A DNA stretch of 64,000 bases from Escallonia rubra. Lineage: Eukaryota > Streptophyta > Magnoliopsida > Escalloniales > Escalloniaceae. The notes beneath the pieces were generated by a model. It was not told where the DNA came from, searched no databases, and saw nothing but the letters and a program-made list of their open reading frames with translations. Shown here piece by piece: positions 24,797-35,215 of the stretch. The DNA lies in NCBI GenBank assembly GCA_033065855.1, contig JAVXUO010003051.1, positions 62,001 through 126,000 of the forward strand. Reading direction: 5' to 3'. Position 1 is the first letter of the stretch; the number at the start of each line of letters is the position of its first letter. The position numbers and the translations under genes were made by a program.

Positions 24797-25176
24797 TGTT
24801 GCTGCTAAAAATATGCTCCGCCCAAATTTCAGAACCCGAGTCCGAACCGATGACTTGCAAGATAGAAAACGAGTGACCGCTGGGTAGGGTTTCCGGCAGA
24901 GAACTCTCCGATGCTTAAGTCAGAGCGCAACCACATAATAATAACTCTGAAAAAGCATGAATTGTGTCATTCCCATACCTGGGGGGATAGACCCATTTAT
25001 ATAGCTGTAGGAGAAGACTCCTAGTAGGATTGGGCCATCGGCCAGATGTGTTAAAATCGCGTTAAGATCCTTGAGGATCACGTCACGATCTCTGATAAGA
25101 TAATTATCGATCTCCTAGTTTGACTAGAATTGTCGGGTATTCCCCAATTATTGGGAGTTATATTTGACTTATATCA
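24797..25176 (-). repeat. LARD-like element, 3' LTR (left copy)
   Basis: 380 bp, starting TGTTGCTGCTAAAAATATGC on the plus strand and ending at TATATCA. It aligns along its whole length with 30287-30665. Confidence 0.95.
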
Positions 25177-25819
25177 TATGCCCCTTACTTCCTTAGCCAA
25201 AATATTTGGCTGAGGAAGTTTATGCCTGGTGTCTCGAGACACGCGTCAGATTTTTAAGGGATTCATCATCTACTTGTAGGGGTAACAATATTTCTCTCTT
25301 CCATGTGCTCCGACCTAAGTGGGAGCTTAAGCCTTGAAACTTTGCCCAAGTGGGGCGCTAGAACCCTAGCTCTCGGAGCTAAGTCTTAGAATGTCGCCCG
25401 AATAGGCTATTCGGAATCATCTTTGGAAAGACGAATCATGGGATCTCGAGATCCTTTAGAGGCTGTGCCCCATGTTAGCCTCTCTCGAGAGAGGACACAA
25501 AGTCGTGCATGCAAGTTGTTGCATGTGCTAAGTGTTTGAATGTCCTCTCAAGGGGTCACCTCTCCTTTGGAGGGTGTTCATTCTGTGCAAGTGTGTGTTC
25601 TTTAGCTCGAGCCGACCACATCATGCTTGTGTTTTACTTTATCGCGAACTCTTATCATCAGCGAAGAGCTGTCAAAGAAACCTCGCACTCCCGCTTGGCT
25701 GGGTTTTGAATTGACAAAGCATGGCGGAGGAATGAAGTCCCACATAGTCTTTGATGTTTCATGGGTTAGAACTGTAGCTAAACCGTTCGGATAGAACTCG
25801 AGCTCTATCATCTCACCCT

Positions 25820-27460
25820 TGAGGGTGCTCGTCCCTCGCGGGCCCGCCCTAGAGGGCTAGTGGAACATAGAGTTCTCATTGTACGCACCCTCGGGGGCGG
25901 ATGGAGCTCGGAGCTCATGCAAATACCCTCGAGGGTTTGACGGAACTTAAGATTTCTCATCGTACGCGCCCTTGGGGGCGGATAAAGCTCGGAGCTCATG
26001 CAAATACCCTCGAGGGTTTGACTGAACTTAAGAGTTCTCATCGTACGCGCCCTCGGGGGCGGATGGAGCTCGGAGCTCATGCAAATACCCTCGGAGGGTT
26101 TGACGGAACTTAAGAGTTCTCGTCGTACGCTCCCTTGGGGGCGGATCGAGATCGGAGCTCATGCAAATACCCTCGAGGGTTTGACGGAACTCAAGAGTTC
26201 TCGTCGTATGCGCCCTCGGGGGCAGATGGAGCTCGGAGCTCATGCAAATACCCTCGTGGGTTTGACACGCGCCCTCTGGGGCAGATAGAGCTCGGAGCTC
26301 ACGCAAATACCCTCGTGGGTTTGACGGAACTTAAGAGTTCTCGTCGTACGCACCCTCGGGGGCGGATCAAGATCGGAGCTCACGCAAATAACCTCGTGCG
26401 TTTGACGGAACTTAAGAGTTCTCGTCGTACGCGCCCTCGGGGGCGGATCGAGATCGGAGCTCACGTAAATACCCTCGAGGGTTTGACGGAACTTAAGAAT
26501 TCTCGTCGTACGCGCCCTCGGGGGCGGATCGAGATCGGAGCTCACGCAAATACCCTCGAGGGTTTGACGGAACTTAAGAGTTCTCGTCGTACGCGCCCTC
26601 GGGGGCGGATCGAGATCGGAGCTCATGCAAATACCCTCGAGGGTTTGACGGAACTTAAGAGTTCTCGTCGTACGCGCCCTCGGGGGCAGATCGAGATCGG
26701 AGCTCATGCAAATACCCTCGAGGGTTTGACGGAACTTAAGAGTTCTCGTCGTACGCGCCCTCGGGGGCGGATCGAGATCGGAGCTCATGCAAATACCCTC
26801 GAGGGTTTGACGGAACTTAAGAGTTCTCGTCGTACGCGCCGTCGGGGGCGGATCGAGATCGGAGCTCAGGCAAATTCCCTCGAGGGTTTGACGAAACTTA
26901 AGCGTTCTCGTCGTACGCGCCCTCGGGGGCGGATCGAGATCGGAGCTCACGCAAATACCCTCGTGGGTTTGACGGAACTTAAGAGTTCTCGTCGTACGCG
27001 CCCTCGGGGGCGGATCGAGATCGGAGCTCACGCAAATACCCTCGTGGGTTTGACGGAACTTAAGAGTTCTCGTCGTACGCGCCCTCGGGGGCGGATCGAG
27101 ATCGGAGCTCACGCAAATACCCTCGTGGGTTTGACGGAACTTAAGAGTTCTCGTCGTACGCGCCCTCGGGGGCGGATCGAGATCGGAGCTCACGCAAATA
27201 CCCTCGAGGGTTTGACGGAACTTAAGAGTTCTCGTCGTACGCACCCTCGGGGGCGGATCGAGATCGGAGCTCATGCAAATACCCTCGAGGGTTTGATGGA
27301 ACTTAAGAGTTCTCGTCGTACGTGCCCTCGGGGGCGAATCGAGATTGAAGCTCATGCAAATACCCTCGAGGGTTTGACAGAACTTAAGAGTTCTCGTCCT
27401 ATGTGCCCTCGGGGGCGGATGGAGCTCGGAGCTCATAAAAATGCCCTCGAGGGTTTCGGT
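25820..27460. repeat. 81-bp tandem array (about 20 units), CpG-rich
   Basis: Typical units contain GGAGCTCACGCAAATACCCT, CGAGGGTTTGACGGAACTTA and CGTCGTACGCGCCCTCGGGG in succession. The period is 81 bp with occasional one-base slips, and one unit near 26262 is shorter. Each unit has about 11 CpG sites and two inverted repeats, ACCCTCGAGGGT and GCCCTCGGGGGC. Because 81 is divisible by three and no unit carries a stop in those frames, reading frames of 448 codons (+, 26135-27481) and 441 codons (-, 26240-27565) run through it. I regard these as by-products. Confidence 0.96.
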
Positions 27461-27481
27461 CGAAGCAACAAGTGCTTGTAG

Positions 27482-28480
27482 TCTTGGCGCTAAATAATAA
27501 GGCGCGGGGCATTGAGCCTGTAATATGGCCGCTGCTATGAAGCCCCCCTGTCTGAGAGGGCACATGGTATTAGGCCCGTGATATATAAAGATGAATTTTT
27601 AGCCTATATGTAGGGCTGGTCGCAAGAAGACCTTATGGGAGCAATATAGAAGACCATATATGCCTGCTTGACTGGACAAGCATATAAAGCTAGAGGACGC
27701 GGAGTTCGTTTGAGCAAGATCTCACTGATGATCGGTAGAGAAGTTGCCGCAGTTTATCGATATACTGAGAAGCAATTAGATTCGGTTTGCTTGGTTGCAT
27801 GAGCTTGAGCTTGTAGTTGTACCAGCATATTTGTGACGTTATTGGCGAAGTGCTCTGACTCACCAGATGGGTTGGTAGCATGCGCTGGTGTGAACATTTG
27901 ACCGTTCATAGTCAGTCACTGTATGACTGGATATATCACAAGATAATAAGAAATGTCAAGTCGGCAAGATGCTGCAACTGAAATCCTAGGCGTGACTTTT
28001 AGTCGCAGGGTGCTGTGAATTTGTTCCTCGCTTTACGAAGCGATTTATACGTCACTGTTAATGCTTGTAGGTGCAGCCTAAGCCCTTGCATTAAGAAAAA
28101 GTCGCGTGACTGAAAAAACAACTTTTTAAGCAATAAAGCAGATAACAATGCAACTTTGTTTTGAACATAGAAAATAAGAACAGTGTTCAGACACCGTGGC
28201 CCCATTAGGGTTTTGTCGGTTAGCCGACAGGGGTGTACTGCACTGCGTGTCACATGTGAGCTTAAAATGTCATAGCAGTCGGAAGCCCCGACTTTTGACG
28301 TGCATGCACTAATTGGCGCAACTATATAGTGCTAGACCAAAAAAGAACATAGGTCTAGGTAATATACGAGCGCATATGAGAAGCAACCTTTAAAAGGCTT
28401 GCTAGCGTCTAGAATCGTAGTCACTTTAATTTTTTAGCAACAAATATGCAATAAAATATATGCCGTTTTTAAAGAATGTG
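27482..28480. other. Interior of the LARD-like element, no coding signal
   Basis: Mixed-composition sequence between the 81-bp array and the palindromic repeats. No retroviral motif, host gene or RNA was recognised. Confidence 0.6.
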
Positions 28481-28494
28481 CGGCATATGTTAAA

Positions 28495-28700
28495 TAAATG
28501 AGACCCTATGGGTCTTGAATTAGAATGGGCCTTTTCGACGGGCTAAAAAAGCTTAATGCTTTAAAATGCACGTGGCCTAAGCTTGAATAAATAAGACCCT
28601 TTGGGTTTTAAACACAAATATGAATTGTGCATGGGTAAATCGCATACTAATTTTTAACCCATGTGGCATATGTTGAATTCATAAGACCCTATGGGTCTAA
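28495..28700. repeat. Three copies of a palindrome AGACCCTATGGGTCT at about 90-bp spacing
   Basis: The near-perfect inverted repeat occurs at 28501-28515, 28594-28608 (one arm altered) and 28684-28698. Similar flanks (AATAAATGAG/AATAAATAAG) indicate an old tandem duplication of about 90 bp. Confidence 0.75.
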
Positions 28701-28839
28701 AATGAAAATACTCATTTTTATGGGGAAAAATTCTCTTTTTTGTTTTTTTGCTTTCTTTTTTTTTTTCAAAAAGAAAAAGGAGAGATTGCACCTTTTTTTT
28801 TTGTGTCTGCCCCTTTTGTCTTGACCAAAAAGATCTAAC

Positions 28840-30286
28840 ACCTGAAGATAGATCCGACCACCACGAGGCGGTAACGCCCCGGGGAGGCGGGCCACGTCGT
28901 CGGCGGCTTTGCTGGCGCATGTCAAGATGTGGTGCCAGAGAGCAGGTCCGCGAGTGGCGCCGTCGCTGTTTGCTTACGGTGGACAGGTGTGACACTGGGG
29001 GAGCTCGCCGCTCAGATGGCGGCAACCGGAATAGTGGGGCGAACCTGCCGACGGTGCTCCTTGGCAAACTGCAGCGGTAGACAGGTCCGTGGTGGAAGTG
29101 TTGCCGACTGTCGTTCTTGTGACTGAGGCGGCGACGGTGGGGCACATCGTGACGCTCGGGGAGGTCACGGTGGAGCTTCGTATGGTCACAGATCTGGAGC
29201 ATGGGTGGCTGGCGGTTGGATATGAACTAGATGGGTAGGTGGCCGGTGCGCCAAGGTAGGGCCACGGTGAAGGACGGTGGAGGTGCCTTTACCGTGGCAG
29301 TGGTGGCTCAGATCGAGAGCTGTAGACGCCGTTGCTGCGACGGTGATGGAGCGCTGTCGCGGTGGTGTTGCTCCTCTGCGGTGGCTATCGGCCGATTGAT
29401 GTGGAAAGCATTACGTCGACAGTGTTTTTGCGATTGTGCAGATCTGAAGTATAGGATGGCTACAGCAGCACATATCTAGACCGGAGGGCGGCGATGGCTC
29501 TCGACATTGGTTGTATGGCGCCGTTCGGCACTGGAGCTAGCGGTGGTTTACTCCTTCTGCTTCTTTTTTTTTGGGTTGCCATTGTGTAACTGCTTTGCAA
29601 AACACGACAGACTTGGCCGGCATGACATCGAGGCGCAATGTCGGGGAGTTTGATGGTGAGATGGCGACGGTTGCGGTGGCTGGAAGAGTTGGCACCGGTT
29701 GTAATATATGGCTGATGGAGTAGATTCCAAGGAAGGCAGCGTGGTACCATGGTTGTTGGGTATGTGCGGTGCCAGCCCATTGTCGGTGATGCTGGTGGCG
29801 CTAGCTTCCTTGGACGACAGCGACGAGGCAGTGCTAACGAGGATGACGCTGCCCGTCGTGGTGCCGTAGATGCTTGATGGAAAGAGGACACCTTTTGCAG
29901 CAGTGATGATCCGTTGGCGCCGCCACTGATTTTTCCTCTTTGCTTGTTGAGGTATGGCTACTTTGTCAGCTTTGTGATGGCGGCACGTAGTACTGTGGCG
30001 AAGCGTCGGGGTTGTGGTTGGCGAGGTTGCGACCTTGCTGCTGGTAGTGGCGGTGCGACTTGGTTGCCGCCGACCGGTAGGAACGTGTGACGGCACAACG
30101 TTGTCAATCTTGTGAAAATTCTAACCTCTAAAATTTTGTTTTTACTGTGATGACAATTGACTTGGAGGCTGGCGGCATTTGTGTTGGTGGTTCCGACACG
30201 TTGCCGCCGGTCGCTTGCGAAATAACTGTTTGAGTTTTCTTGAGGTCGATCGGTTAGGCTGGCGGGTCTTACGGATGGCGCCAATC
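28840..30286 (-). other. GC-rich leader region of the LARD-like element
   Basis: After the primer site (minus strand) the sequence is clearly richer in G+C than its surroundings up to about 28840. Overlapping reading frames occur on both strands (for example 29548-30096 minus, 182 codons), with Ser/Thr/Pro/Arg-rich products. None matches a gag or host family I know. It may be a captured or strongly diverged segment, or simply compositionally biased non-coding DNA. Confidence 0.5.
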
Positions 30287-30665
30287 TGTTGCTGCTAAAA
30301 ATATGCTCTGCGCAAATTTCAGAAGCCGAGCCCGAACCGATAACCTGCAAGACAGAAAACAAGTGACCACCGGGTGGGGTTCCCGACGGAGAACTCTCCG
30401 ATACTTAAGTCAGAGCTCAGCTACAAAATAATAACTCTGAAAAAGCATGAATTGTGTCATTCTCATACCTGGGGGAAAGACCCCTTTTTATAGCTGTAGG
30501 AGAAGACACCTAGCAGGACTGGGCCGTGAGCTAGATGTGTTGAAATCGCGTTAGGATCCTTGAGGATCACGTCACGATCTCTAATAAGATAATTATCGAT
30601 CTCTCAGTTTGACTAAAATTGCTGAATATTCTCCAATTATTGAGAGCTATATTTGAATTATATCA
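30287..30665 (-). repeat. LARD-like element, 5' LTR (right copy)
   Basis: 379 bp. On the minus strand it begins TGATATAATTC and ends TTTTTAGCAGCAACA. It has a TATA-like CTATAAAAAGG (minus, about 30484-30494) and the blocks GACTTAAGTATCGGAG and GGAACCCCACCCGG shared with the Tat-1 LTR. Confidence 0.95.
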
Positions 30666-31115
30666 TAACGAATACGTAGGTAAATCAACTTGGATCATAG
30701 TTCACGTGTGTGAGTTAAGTTGTGTGTGAGATTAGTACATGGATTGGATTTATATATCATCATTGATCGACTAGTACCGAAAATGAAAGGAAATGAAAGG
30801 GTAAAGCACAGAAGAGATAAGAGAGAGATACAATTGGGCAATCCGAAATGGCATTGGCAAGATAAAAAGCCCCACAACAAGGAAGGGGAGATTGTTTGGC
30901 AGTGCGAATAGAGCATGTGGCCACGAGCGAAGCAGAGTCGTCCCACGCTCTTCCACTTGTCAACACATGGCAGGCGAGCCCAGATCGCGCGCAACACCAG
31001 CCTCTTATCATCAAAACCCACATAAACCTCCCTCACTGAAAGAGAAACTACTTTCTCTTCCTTTCTCTCTCCTCCATACTCTCTACCCTCTCTCTCTCTC
31101 TAGTTCTGAAAAGCC
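30666..31115 (+). promoter_or_regulatory. CAO promoter and 5' leader
   Basis: Only 450 bp separate the LARD-like element from the CAO start codon. The interval holds a G-box CACGTG (30703-30708), a TATATAT stretch (30750-30757) and a CT-rich leader (about 31050-31102, CTCTCTCTCTCTAG). CT-rich 5' leaders are common in plant photosynthesis genes. The transcription start was not determined, and which motifs function is inference. Confidence 0.55.
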
Positions 31116-34100
31116 ATGTCCGCCATTGCTACAGCTGCAGCTCTCTCTCTTCCGTTCACCCTCTGTCGTTCATCTAAGTTTACAACCAAAAGGGTACGCT
31201 ATTTTTTGCCCATTTGTCAACTATAGAATGAGCATATTCAGTTGGCTTATTTTTCGTGTTTTCTTGTTTCCTTTTTAGTTGAACCGTGCCATAATCATTT
31301 TTTGGATTTAATTTATCAGCTATATGTATCGGGGTGTATGCTATAATTAGGGGAAATGTTAGTCAATTGGCTTTGTTTATTTTTTGAACTGTACAACTGA
31401 TTATTGAACTTAACCTTTGGATCAAATGAATCCTTAATGCAAGTAAGCTAAATTTATTTGGGTATCTGCTAATTAGCGGTAATACTAATTAAGTTGGCTA
31501 AAAAAAGGGTACTCCGTGAGTAGCATTACTTTATTTGGTATGAATTAAGATAAGTTGTCGCGAGAACTAACATAAATTTGTTATACTATAATAAATCCTA
31601 AAGGGTGCCTTTTTTCATATTTCTTCCTGACTACCATATGTGGGCTCTAGGGAAGGGCTTATTATATTTGCCTTTTGTAATTAAGTTGTGCGGTTAATGC
31701 CATAGAAGAATATAACTCAGGTTATTTAAAACTTATTCACGGTACTCGTGGAATCTCAAGGAAAGTTCATTTGAAACCTCGACTGTCCAGTTAGATGCAT
31801 TCTGGCTTTAATTTGTGACATTGATTGTGGATTCAACCCCCAAAGTGGACTATTGCTATATGAGTACATGTTCTGTTACTCAGTTCTTGACCTAGCAAAT
31901 GTAAGAATATTTGGCTATGTTGACAACTTGCTTGTCATAATGTTAGTTGAAGACTTGAAGCTCCGTATTCTGCCATGTAGAAGCATGAGCTATGTTCGTC
32001 CTTGCTATCTTGCATATACTTCTGGAATTTGTAGGAAATTCATGCCATCTCTGGTTGATTTTTGCACTAAGTAATTATTTAATAATGTACGTAATCGCAA
32101 AAAACAGAATGAGTTCACTCTGGTTTGTCGTTTATTGACTTCACATGGGCATATGTTTAGTCCTGATAATTATGTACGTATCTATGTATATGTTTCACTT
32201 GTGTTTGTTAACTCAGTAGGCTTGCTAAAGATGTATTAAATGTGTGGATCTCAGGGTGTGAGAGGAGGTTTCGGGGTATTTGCTATATATGGAGATGAAG
32301 GAGGTCTGGGTGACAAGAAAAGCCCATGGGGCACGCTGTTTGACGTGGAAGATCCAAGGGCTAAAGTCCCACAACATAAAGGGAAGTTCGTGGATGTAAA
32401 TCAAGCACTAGAAGTGGCTAGATACGATATTCAGTACTTGGATTGGCGAGCTCGACAAGATCTTCTAACAATCATATTCCTTCACGATAAGGTCCCTATT
32501 ATTTCATTATTCTGCGTTTATTACTGGCCCTAGTTCAGAATCAAAGCTTTTTGGTTTGGTGACATATTGGGTTTGTGTTATACGGGGTTTATTTATGCTG
32601 AACTTATTCTTCTAATTGAATTTAGTTTTCTGTCCTTGTGATTCAACATGATCACAGGCTCTTAGGTTGTGGCTGTTATCTTCTCTCGTCTAAGTTCTAA
32701 TTTTCCAAGAATGGATGTAGGTTGTGGATGTACTAAATCCTCTGGCACGTGAGTACAAATCCATTGGCACCGTAAAGAAGGAGCTGGCGGAGTTGCAAGA
32801 AGAGCTTGCACAAGCTCACAAACAGGTCTGAAAAACATAATCCTGTTTAATGAGATGAAATGTTTGTCTTTTCATACGACTTCTGTTTTTGTTTTTTTCC
32901 CCCCTTCTCTTTCGGTGAAAAGAGTCACGACGTTGAGTGGTGAGATATGCATGGGGTCTACTAATTTCCATAGTTATGTCTAGAGGGAGAGGTTAAATTA
33001 AACCCACGCCCTCCTATGGTGTTCAGACCTCATTTGTCCCCAACAAGTACATTATTAAGTGAGAAAAGGAACTATTTAAGGAGATATGGCATGTGCATGT
33101 GGTTTAGTGAGCTATGACTTTAGCATTTTTCTTGTCATGTGCTCTCAAATCTGATCCGCAAGAGAGATTTTGTTTCTGCAACTTAGGATGAGGCTATTTC
33201 GCGGCCTTTCTATCATTTCAAAAACTATTCTGTCTGTAGAAGTGGAAAAAGTTGTCGCCAAATTTACCTTTAGGAACAAAGGGGGTTTGCAAGTAGCCGA
33301 ACTGGTGTTGAAATAGCCTCAAATGTGAAATACACTTTTTCCCTCACTGGAGAAGAAGTCTAGTTACGCTTTTGGTTCTGCAGGGCCAGTTTATGTGTTA
33401 GCCTAAAGATACCGCTCGTGAAGAGTAGTCGTAAATCCACTTGTGTCTGACGCATGAATAACAACAGGTACATATATCTGAAGCGAGGGTTGGTGCTGCT
33501 GTAGATAAGCTAGCTTACATGGAAGAATTGGTAAATGATAGACTGTTGCAAGACAGAAACACAACAGAGTCTGACAGCACATCCCTTTCTCCCAGTACGT
33601 CCACAAATACTCTGGATACTGTTAAGAGGAAAATTCCTCGGAAAAGCTTGAACGTGTCTGGTCCAGTCCAATCTTACCATCCACGTTTGAAGAACTTTTG
33701 GTACCCTGTTGCATTCTCTGCTGACCTGAAGGATGACACCATGGTAAGTCAGTTTAATGTGATACATATTATGTGCTCATCCTGTACGGTTCAGCCACAA
33801 AAAGGTGATATTGATATCACCAACACAATGAGGCTGACACTTGTATCACCTTTTTTACCTGTCTTTAACTTGATGGTGGTAAAAACACTCAGCATTATGA
33901 CTTGGAAATCTTATATATTTGAAAAGTTTGAATTGACTATCAGGAGAGAAGTGATAAGTTTAGGCTTTTGGTTCCTCCTCGGGAATAAATGAACTTACTG
34001 CATTTGCCTTCTCATTTTTCTGTTTAAGGTCCCAATTGATTGCTTTGAAGAACCTTGGGTCATCTTTCGGGGGAAAGATGGAAAGCCAGGTTGTGTACGG

Positions 34101-35184
34101 AACACGTGTGCGCACAGAGCATGTCCTCTTGATCTAGGTTCAATAAACGAGGGCCGTATCCAATGTCCTTATCATGGTAAGAAATAGAAAGAGTTATCAT
34201 TGGTTTTAAAACATACATATCGTATAACGTAACAGCGATATTGTTTCATGAACTCACGAGTAACAATTGGTAAAGACTTGCAAATTTGTTCTAATGCTGT
34301 AATATATGACTCACAGGGTGGGAATACTCAACTGATGGAACATGCGAGAAAATGCCCTCGACAAAGTTTGTTAACGTGAAAATAAAAGCATTGCCATGCT
34401 TTGAGCAAGAGGGAATGATATGGATTTGGCCAGGCAATGATCCTCCAACACCAAGCATTCCTTCTTTACAGCCTCCTGCAGGATTTACAATACATGCTGA
34501 GGTTAGTTATCACAGTGTTTAGATTTTCTACGTAGATGCAAACATCATATGATGCATGATTGCATGAGCCAAAGGAACATCAAATATCATCTGACTTTTC
34601 ATGTCCTTGGATTTTACAGATTGTAATGGATCTCCCGGTGGAACATGGGCTACTTCTGGACAACCTTTTGGATCTTGCGCATGCCCCTTTTACTCATACA
34701 TCCACATTTGCAAAAGGATGGAGTGTTCCCAGGTTTATTGCTAAACTCTTCCAAGATGCTCAAATAAATGTTACAGGGCAGAATCGTGATTGTAATAACT
34801 GTGTCACGCGCATTTATCTTGGCCATCTAAATTCAATTTGAAGGGTGTCAACATTTGGAGGTCACAAGTGAATTAAATTCATCCTGTTTTGAGAAACAAA
34901 CTTTTAATGGCACGTGATAAGGCTAATCATAGAGTACAAAGTTCCCCCTCACCACTAGGAGCTGGTAATGGTTTATTTCCATACCCTTCACACACTCTAG
35001 AGAATGCATCCTTTGGTTAACTAAATTAAACGATTCTGCCACAGATTCATGTTCTTTTAGTGTAAACTATGTTCTCAGAATTTAGTCTTAAGGCAGTTAA
35101 AGCAGGGAATGATCCCAAAATCTAATCTTAGGGCTTAAATGTCAAAGCTGACCTCAAACTGTGCACAGTTGTTACATCATCCCC

Positions 35185-35215
<31 letters not shown>

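Larger units (their letters stand above)
24797..30665 (-). mobile_element. Non-autonomous LTR retrotransposon fossil (LARD-like), Tat-related termini
   Basis: The 5869-bp element is in reverse orientation, with LTRs 24797-25176 and 30287-30665 (380 and 379 bp; roughly 10% divergent by eye). Read on the minus strand, its primer site is GATTGGCGCCATCCGTAAGA next to the 30287 LTR, and its polypurine tract AAGTAAGGGGCATA lies next to the 25176 end. Flanking 5-mers GAATG and TAACG differ at two positions, so the target duplication is decayed or absent. No gag, protease, reverse transcriptase or integrase motif was found in either strand of the 5.1-kb interior. The interior has a GC-rich region, dispersed palindromes and a long 81-bp array. 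This fits a large retrotransposon derivative using another element's proteins. Confidence 0.88.

Noticed and set aside
25808-27565. CRISPR-like array
   Set aside because: Units are contiguous 81-bp tandem repeats without unique spacers, within a plant LTR element.
28654-30362. Large overlapping proteins of 130-180 codons
   Set aside because: Composition-driven frames on both strands of a GC-rich stretch; no gag, pol or host match.
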